Under the pieces are notes generated by a model. The model had not been told where the DNA came from and made no database searches. It saw nothing but the letters and a program-made list of their open reading frames with translations. A stretch of 9,153 nucleotides of DNA from assembly GCA_026982255.1 (NCBI GenBank), contig JALSHL010000283.1, forward strand, positions 1-9,153, given 5' to 3'. Both the position numbers and the translations under genes were made by a program. Source of the DNA: Paracoccaceae bacterium. Its GTDB lineage: Bacteria; Pseudomonadota; Alphaproteobacteria; Rhodobacterales; Rhodobacteraceae. Positions 6,043-9,153 of this stretch are shown in pieces (within the stretch, counting starts at the first letter, position 1; each line of letters begins with the position of its first letter).

Positions 6043-6614
6043 TGCGCCGCAACCGCCTTGTTATCATGCTGAAAGAACCCCGCGCCGGACAGGTGAAAAC
6101 CCGCCTTGGCCGCGATATCGGCATGACCGCCGCCGCGTGGTGGTTCCGCCACCAGTCGGCGCGGCTGATCCGCACTTTGCAGGACCCGCGCTGGGAAATG
6201 CGCCTGTCGGTCGCGCCGGTGCCCGCCGCGCTGTCCAGCCGCGTGTGGCCTGCGCATATTCCGCGCGACGGGCAGGTTTCGGGTGACCTTGGCCGCCGGA
6301 TGCGCCATATATTCGAGGCGACGCCCGCCGGTCCGGTTGTCCTGATCGGCGGCGATATTCCCGGCGTAACCAGGGCGCATATTTCCGAGGCCTTTGATAC
6401 GCTGGGGCGTGCGGATTTCGTTTTCGGCCCCGCTACCGATGGCGGGTTCTGGCTGGCCGGTGCGCGGCGCACCTCGCCATTGCCACCGCCGCTGTTTGAA
6501 AACGTGCGCTGGTCCGGCAAACATGCGCTGGCGGATTCGCTGGCCACACTGAGGGGGGCCTCTGTCGGTCTAGTGGCAGAATTGAACGATGTGGACACGG
6601 CCGCCGATCTTTGA
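6042..6614 (+). CDS. DUF2064 / TIGR04282 family glycosyltransferase-like protein
   Basis: A 190-residue protein of the DUF2064 family, with a GT-A fold like nucleotidyltransferases and glycosyltransferases. Supporting motifs are the N-terminal I-M-L-K-E-P-R-A-G-Q-V-K-T-R-L-G loop (about 8-23, the nucleotide-binding type), G-D-L-G-R-R-M (81-87), I-G-G-D-I-P-G (102-108), G-P-A-T-D-G-G-F-W-L-A-G (129-140), V-R-W-S-G-K (155-160) and a closing D-V-D-T-A-A-D-L. Some relatives sit beside radical-SAM genes and act in arsenosugar synthesis, but no such neighbour is visible, so the substrate is unknown. Its ATG overlaps the ptsP stop by one base (TGATG, 6040-6044), and no strong ribosome binding site of its own is seen. 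It is therefore probably translated by coupling to ptsP. No membrane segment or signal peptide is seen. Confidence 0.88.
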   Translation: MRRNRLVIMLKEPRAGQVKTRLGRDIGMTAAAWWFRHQSARLIRTLQDPRWEMRLSVAPVPAALSSRVWPAHIPRDGQVSGDLGRRMRHIFEATPAGPVVLIGGDIPGVTRAHISEAFDTLGRADFVFGPATDGGFWLAGARRTSPLPPPLFENVRWSGKHALADSLATLRGASVGLVAELNDVDTAADL

Positions 6615-6619
6615 GCCGT

Positions 6620-6640
6620 GCGACCAAGGCTCCCTTGCGC
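6620..6640 (+). other. Hairpin in the gap before mce
   Basis: CAAGG (6625-6629), loop CTC, CCTTG (6633-6637) form a 5-bp stem that GCG (6620-6622) and CGC (6638-6640) extend by three pairs across a two-base AC bulge. It begins six bases after the DUF2064 stop. No U-tract follows, so an intrinsic terminator is doubtful; a 3'-end stabiliser is an alternative. The rest of this 75-bp gap holds only the mce ribosome binding site. Confidence 0.25.
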
Positions 6641-6689
6641 CCCCTGCCTGCAACCGCTATCGAAGAAACACCAACCAGCGGAGAAACCC

Positions 6690-7094
6690 ATGATCGGACG
6701 CCTGAACCACGTTGCCATCGCCGTGCCGGACCTGGAGGCCGCGAGTGCGCTTTACCGCGACACGCTCGGCGCCAAGGTCAACCCGCCGCAGGACGAGCCG
6801 GATCACGGCGTTACGGTGGTTTTTATCGAATTGCCGAATACGAAAATCGAGTTGCTGTATCCGCTTGGCGATGACAGCCCGATCAAGGGGTTTCTGGAAA
6901 AGAACCCCGCGGGCGGCATCCACCACATCTGTTACGAGGTAGACGATATTCTGGCCGCGCGGGACAGGCTGAAGGCCGCCGGTGCGCGGGTGCTGGGAAC
7001 CGGAGAGCCGAAAATCGGCGCGCATGGCAAACCGGTGCTGTTTTTGCACCCCAAGGATTTCACCGGCACGCTGGTCGAGCTGGAACAGGTATAG
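6690..7094 (+). CDS. mce: Methylmalonyl-CoA epimerase
   Basis: A 134-residue enzyme of the glyoxalase/vicinal-oxygen-chelate fold. It interconverts the (S)- and (R)-methylmalonyl-CoA epimers between propionyl-CoA carboxylase and methylmalonyl-CoA mutase, feeding propionate, odd-chain fatty acids and branched amino acids into succinyl-CoA. Two beta-alpha-beta-beta-beta repeats are visible. Likely metal ligands are His7 (N-H-V-A-I-A-V), Glu54 (E-L-L-Y-P-L), one of His78/His79 (G-G-I-H-H-I-C-Y-E-V-D-D) and Glu130 (G-T-L-V-E-L). Glu47 is a candidate catalytic acid/base. The start at ATG 6690 has GGAG six bases upstream and matches the family N-terminus; the frame is open a further 24 codons upstream but without a comparable site. 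The DUF1467 gene follows after 9 bp, a pairing I recall as common in alphaproteobacteria. Carboxylase and mutase genes are not in the window. Confidence 0.95.
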   Translation: MIGRLNHVAIAVPDLEAASALYRDTLGAKVNPPQDEPDHGVTVVFIELPNTKIELLYPLGDDSPIKGFLEKNPAGGIHHICYEVDDILAARDRLKAAGARVLGTGEPKIGAHGKPVLFLHPKDFTGTLVELEQV

Positions 7095-7103
7095 GAAACA
7101 CAC

Positions 7104-7385
7104 ATGGCCATCACATCCGCATTCGTGCTTTTTGCCGTTATCTGGTTCATGGGGCTGCTGATTGCCCTGCCGCTCGGCATGAAAAGCCAGGAACAGGACG
7201 GAGAGGTGGTGCCCGGCACGCCGTCATCGGCCCCGATCAACCCCAATATCGGACGCAAGATGATCTGGGTTACCGTGGTGACCTTCGCATTGTGGATTCC
7301 GCTGGTCCTGTTCATCAACTCCGGCATTCTGAGCATCCGCGACATCGACTTTTTCAACCGGATGGGGCCGGACCCGCGGCTATAG
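7104..7385 (+). CDS. DUF1467 family two-helix membrane protein
   Basis: A 93-residue inner-membrane protein of the DUF1467 family, function unknown. It has two predicted transmembrane helices (about residues 5-24 and 53-72). The connecting loop carries the family hallmark G-E-V-V-P-G-T-P-S-S-A-P, and the tail has I-L-S-I-R-D-I-D-F-F-N-R-M. An AGGA overlapping the mce stop codon (7093-7096), seven bases before ATG 7104, supports the start and suggests translation linked to mce. A pathway link to the epimerase is not shown by anything in the sequence. Its last 32 bp overlap the end of the convergent CinA-like gene. Confidence 0.92.
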   Translation: MAITSAFVLFAVIWFMGLLIALPLGMKSQEQDGEVVPGTPSSAPINPNIGRKMIWVTVVTFALWIPLVLFINSGILSIRDIDFFNRMGPDPRL

Positions 7386-8091
7386 CCTCCAGTTCAAGGC
7401 GTGCCTGCTCCAGCCGTGCCTTGTCGGTTCCGCGCACCACCACATTGCTGCCGAACACCCCGTCCCGCACATACGGATAGGAACCGTAGGACAGATCCGG
7501 ATTGCGTTTCGCGATTTCGGCCAGCTGTCCGGCAAATGCCCCTTCGGGCATATCGAATCGCACGGTGACCGACTGCACCGGCTGCCCGCCGGTCAGTGTC
7601 GGCAGGATGCTTTCGACCATGACGTGAAACACAGCCGGCACCCCCGCCATGACATGCACATTGCCGATACGGAAACCCGGGGCCTTCGACACCGGATTGT
7701 CGATCAGTGAAGCCCCGTCCGGTATGCGGGCCATACGCAGGCGGGCCTCGTTCAGTTCCAGTCCGGGGTTCCTGTAATTGGTGGCCAGAATGGCGCGGGC
7801 GTCCTCTCGCACATCAATGGGCACACCGAAGGCCGCCGCGATGGCGTCGGCGGTGATATCGTCATGGGTCGGCCCGATACCGCCGCTGGTGAAAACATAG
7901 GTGTAGCGGTGCCGCAAGGCATTGACCGCATCGACGATATCCTGCTGTTCGTCACCCACCACGCGGACCTCGCGCAGGGCGACGCCGATGCCGGTCAGCT
8001 TGCCGGCCAGAAAACCCGTGTTGGTGTCCTGCGTACGCCCGGACAGGATCTCGTCTCCAATCACCAGCATGGCGGCGGTGGGGTTGGCCAT
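7354..8091 (-). CDS. CinA N-terminal-type molybdopterin-binding domain protein
   Basis: A 245-residue protein of the competence/damage-inducible protein A family (COG1058), made of the MoaB/MogA-like MoCF domain without the C-terminal CinA nicotinamide-nucleotide deamidase. The domain fills about residues 4-170, with I-G-D-E-I-L-S-G (11-18), T-S-G-G-I-G-P-T-H-D-D (68-78) and N-P-V-S-K-A-P-G-F. A C-terminal part of about 75 residues follows, as in other stand-alone members. Members of this family have been linked to pyridine-nucleotide or FAD pyrophosphatase activity, but the role of the short form is not established; the name does not imply competence. The frame is open 97 codons further upstream, but that stretch is antisense to sfsA. 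ATG 8091 has a perfect GGAGG (8101-8097) five bases upstream and begins at the conserved domain, so it is the better start. Confidence 0.9.
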   Translation of the reverse strand: MANPTAAMLVIGDEILSGRTQDTNTGFLAGKLTGIGVALREVRVVGDEQQDIVDAVNALRHRYTYVFTSGGIGPTHDDITADAIAAAFGVPIDVREDARAILATNYRNPGLELNEARLRMARIPDGASLIDNPVSKAPGFRIGNVHVMAGVPAVFHVMVESILPTLTGGQPVQSVTVRFDMPEGAFAGQLAEIAKRNPDLSYGSYPYVRDGVFGSNVVVRGTDKARLEQARLELEAIAAGPAPSG

Positions 8092-8135
8092 TGTGCCCTC
8101 CTTGTCATCAAGCCTGTGGCGCGATAGGCAGGGGC

Positions 8136-8837
8136 ATGGAATTCGACCGCCCCCTGATCCGCGCGACCTTGCTGAAACGATACAAGCGTTTTCTGGCCGA
8201 CGTAAAGCTGGAAGATGGAACCGAAACCACGGCCCATTGCGCCAATCCCGGCTCCATGTCGGGATTGGCAGATGCGGGCGCGACCGTATGGCTGGAGCCG
8301 AACGACGACCCCAAACGCAAGCTGCGTTATAGCTGGAAACTGGTCGAAACGGGCGGGGCGCTGGTGTGTGTCGATACCGCAATGGCCAACAGGGTCGTGG
8401 GCGAGGCCCTGCAGGCGCGCGCCATTCCCGCCCTTGCCGCCTATACCGATATGCGCGCCGAGGTGAAATACGGTGAAAACAGCCGGATCGATTTCCTCCT
8501 GCGCGGCAACGGCCTGCCCGATTGTTATGTCGAGGTCAAAAGCGTCACGCTATCGCGCCGGAACGGTCTGGCGGAATTTCCCGACTCGGTCACCAAACGC
8601 GGGGCGAAGCATCTGGACGAACTGGCGAATATGGTGCGCCAGGGGCACCGCGCCGTGATGCTCTATCTGGTGCAGCATGCGGGCTGTGCGCGATTCACAC
8701 TGGCGCGCGATATCGACCCCGCCTATGCCTCGGCCTTTGCCGCCGCGCAGGACGCGGGTGTGGAGGCAATCTGCCATGCCAGCGATATATCCACCCGCAC
8801 TGTCGCTCTTGACCGTGAACTGCCGCTAGACATTTAG
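8136..8837 (+). CDS. sfsA: SfsA family protein (sugar fermentation stimulation protein homologue)
   Basis: A 233-residue SfsA protein, full length for the family. Escherichia coli SfsA was found as a DNA-binding factor affecting maltose metabolism, and its wider role is unclear. The fold has an N-terminal OB-like part and a C-terminal PD-(D/E)xK nuclease-like core. Here the signature residues are Asp119 (R-I-D-F) and Glu133-Val-Lys135 (Y-V-E-V-K-S-V-T-L), all present. Other family blocks are R-Y-K-R-F-L-A-D-V near the start, H-C-A-N-P-G-S-M-S-G, and F-P-D-S-V-T-K-R-G-A-K-H. ATG 8136 matches the usual N-terminus M-E-F-x-x-P-L. Its ribosome site is mediocre (TAGG at 8125-8128). A TTG at 8091 in the same frame would overlap the divergent cinA-like start and is unlikely. 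It is followed 51 bp later by map, a pairing I recall as frequent in Rhodobacterales. Confidence 0.95.
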   Translation: MEFDRPLIRATLLKRYKRFLADVKLEDGTETTAHCANPGSMSGLADAGATVWLEPNDDPKRKLRYSWKLVETGGALVCVDTAMANRVVGEALQARAIPALAAYTDMRAEVKYGENSRIDFLLRGNGLPDCYVEVKSVTLSRRNGLAEFPDSVTKRGAKHLDELANMVRQGHRAVMLYLVQHAGCARFTLARDIDPAYASAFAAAQDAGVEAICHASDISTRTVALDRELPLDI

Positions 8838-8888
8838 CCGGACATGGCGTTAGAAGGTGGAAATCTGGACAGACAGGAGGCCCGCATC

Positions 8889-9153
8889 ATGGCAGGTCAG
8901 ACACGGGGCCACCTGAACAGGGATGGCATCCTGATATACGAAGAGGCCGATTTCGAGGGCATGCGCAAGGCGGGCCGTCTGGCCGCCGAGACGCTCGACA
9001 TGATTATCGAGCATGTGAAGCCGGGAATCAGCACGCTGGAACTCGACAGCCTGATCCAGAACTATATCGAGGATCACGGCGCAACCTCGGCAACCATCGG
9101 TTATCGCGGCTATCAACATGCCTCGTGCATCTCGCTGAACCATGTGGTTTGCC
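8889..9153 (+). CDS. map: Methionine aminopeptidase type I (5' part only)
   Basis: The first 88 codons of a type I methionine aminopeptidase, which removes the N-terminal methionine from new proteins in the cytoplasm. Recognisable blocks are M-R-K-A-G-R-L-A-A-E-T-L, V-K-P-G-I-S-T-L-E-L-D, and G-Y-R-G-Y-x-H-A-S-C-I-S-L-N-H-V-V-C. The window ends one base into the next codon, just before the expected H-G-I-P with the substrate-positioning histidine. The metal-binding Asp, Asp, His, Glu, Glu residues lie beyond the edge and cannot be checked. The start is clear: AGGAGG at 8875-8880, eight bases before ATG 8889. An in-frame ATG at 8844 would add 15 residues but has no ribosome site. Probably co-transcribed with sfsA. 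Confidence 0.95.
   Translation, partial: MAGQTRGHLNRDGILIYEEADFEGMRKAGRLAAETLDMIIEHVKPGISTLELDSLIQNYIEDHGATSATIGYRGYQHASCISLNHVVC

Noticed and set aside
8092..8382. N-terminal extension of the CinA-like protein
   Set aside because: The added 97 residues are antisense to sfsA and lie before a perfect ribosome site and the conserved domain start at 8091.
8844..8888. Earlier ATG for map
   Set aside because: In frame, but without a ribosome binding site; the ATG at 8889 has a perfect AGGAGG at good spacing.
1..9153. Mobile elements, CRISPR arrays, toxin-antitoxin or defence genes, tRNA or other RNA genes
   Set aside because: No terminal repeats, transposase or integrase motifs, repeat-spacer arrays or tRNA-like sequence were seen on reading both strands. 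Nearly all of the window is accounted for by ordinary genes.

Overview
The window looks like ordinary core chromosome of a fairly GC-rich alphaproteobacterium, most likely in or near the Rhodobacterales (Roseobacter/Rhodobacter group). That placement is an inference from family content and gene order: a PhoR-type kinase, DUF1178, a GAF-fused nitrogen-PTS enzyme I directly behind aspartokinase, DUF1467 behind methylmalonyl-CoA epimerase, and sfsA followed by map. I see no phage, insertion sequence, CRISPR, rRNA or tRNA, and no convincing undescribed multi-gene system.

Layout. Positions 1-1907 are read on the minus strand: a PhoR-type sensor histidine kinase (642-1907), then the start of a multi-spanning membrane protein (568 down past the left edge) that is visibly less GC-rich than the rest. 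A 105-bp divergent spacer (1908-2012) with an imperfect inverted repeat separates these from a plus-strand series: a small DUF1178 zinc-ribbon-like protein, aspartokinase lysC, ptsP, a DUF2064 nucleotide-sugar-transferase-like protein that overlaps the ptsP stop by 1 base, methylmalonyl-CoA epimerase, and a two-helix DUF1467 membrane protein. This series meets, tail to tail with a 32-bp overlap, a minus-strand CinA-type molybdopterin-binding-domain protein. That gene in turn diverges across 44 bp from plus-strand sfsA, which is followed by methionine aminopeptidase map (cut by the right edge).

How the genes may work together. LysC starts the aspartate family of amino acids, and PtsP is the first phosphotransferase of the nitrogen PTS, whose GAF domain is known in related bacteria to sense nitrogen status. 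Their 14-bp spacing makes co-expression likely. The other genes are housekeeping functions without an obvious shared pathway.

The most interesting signal is inside lysC: a perfect AGGAGG five bases ahead of an in-frame ATG (codon 256), exactly where the kinase domain ends and the ACT domains begin. It would give a 162-residue regulatory subunit, the same arrangement as the alpha/beta aspartokinases of Bacillus and Corynebacterium. Other points worth a look are a 9-base C tract within the kinase gene, a 9-bp direct repeat with a 21-bp period, and hairpins without U-tracts in two gene gaps. The longest stretch without a gene is 105 bp.
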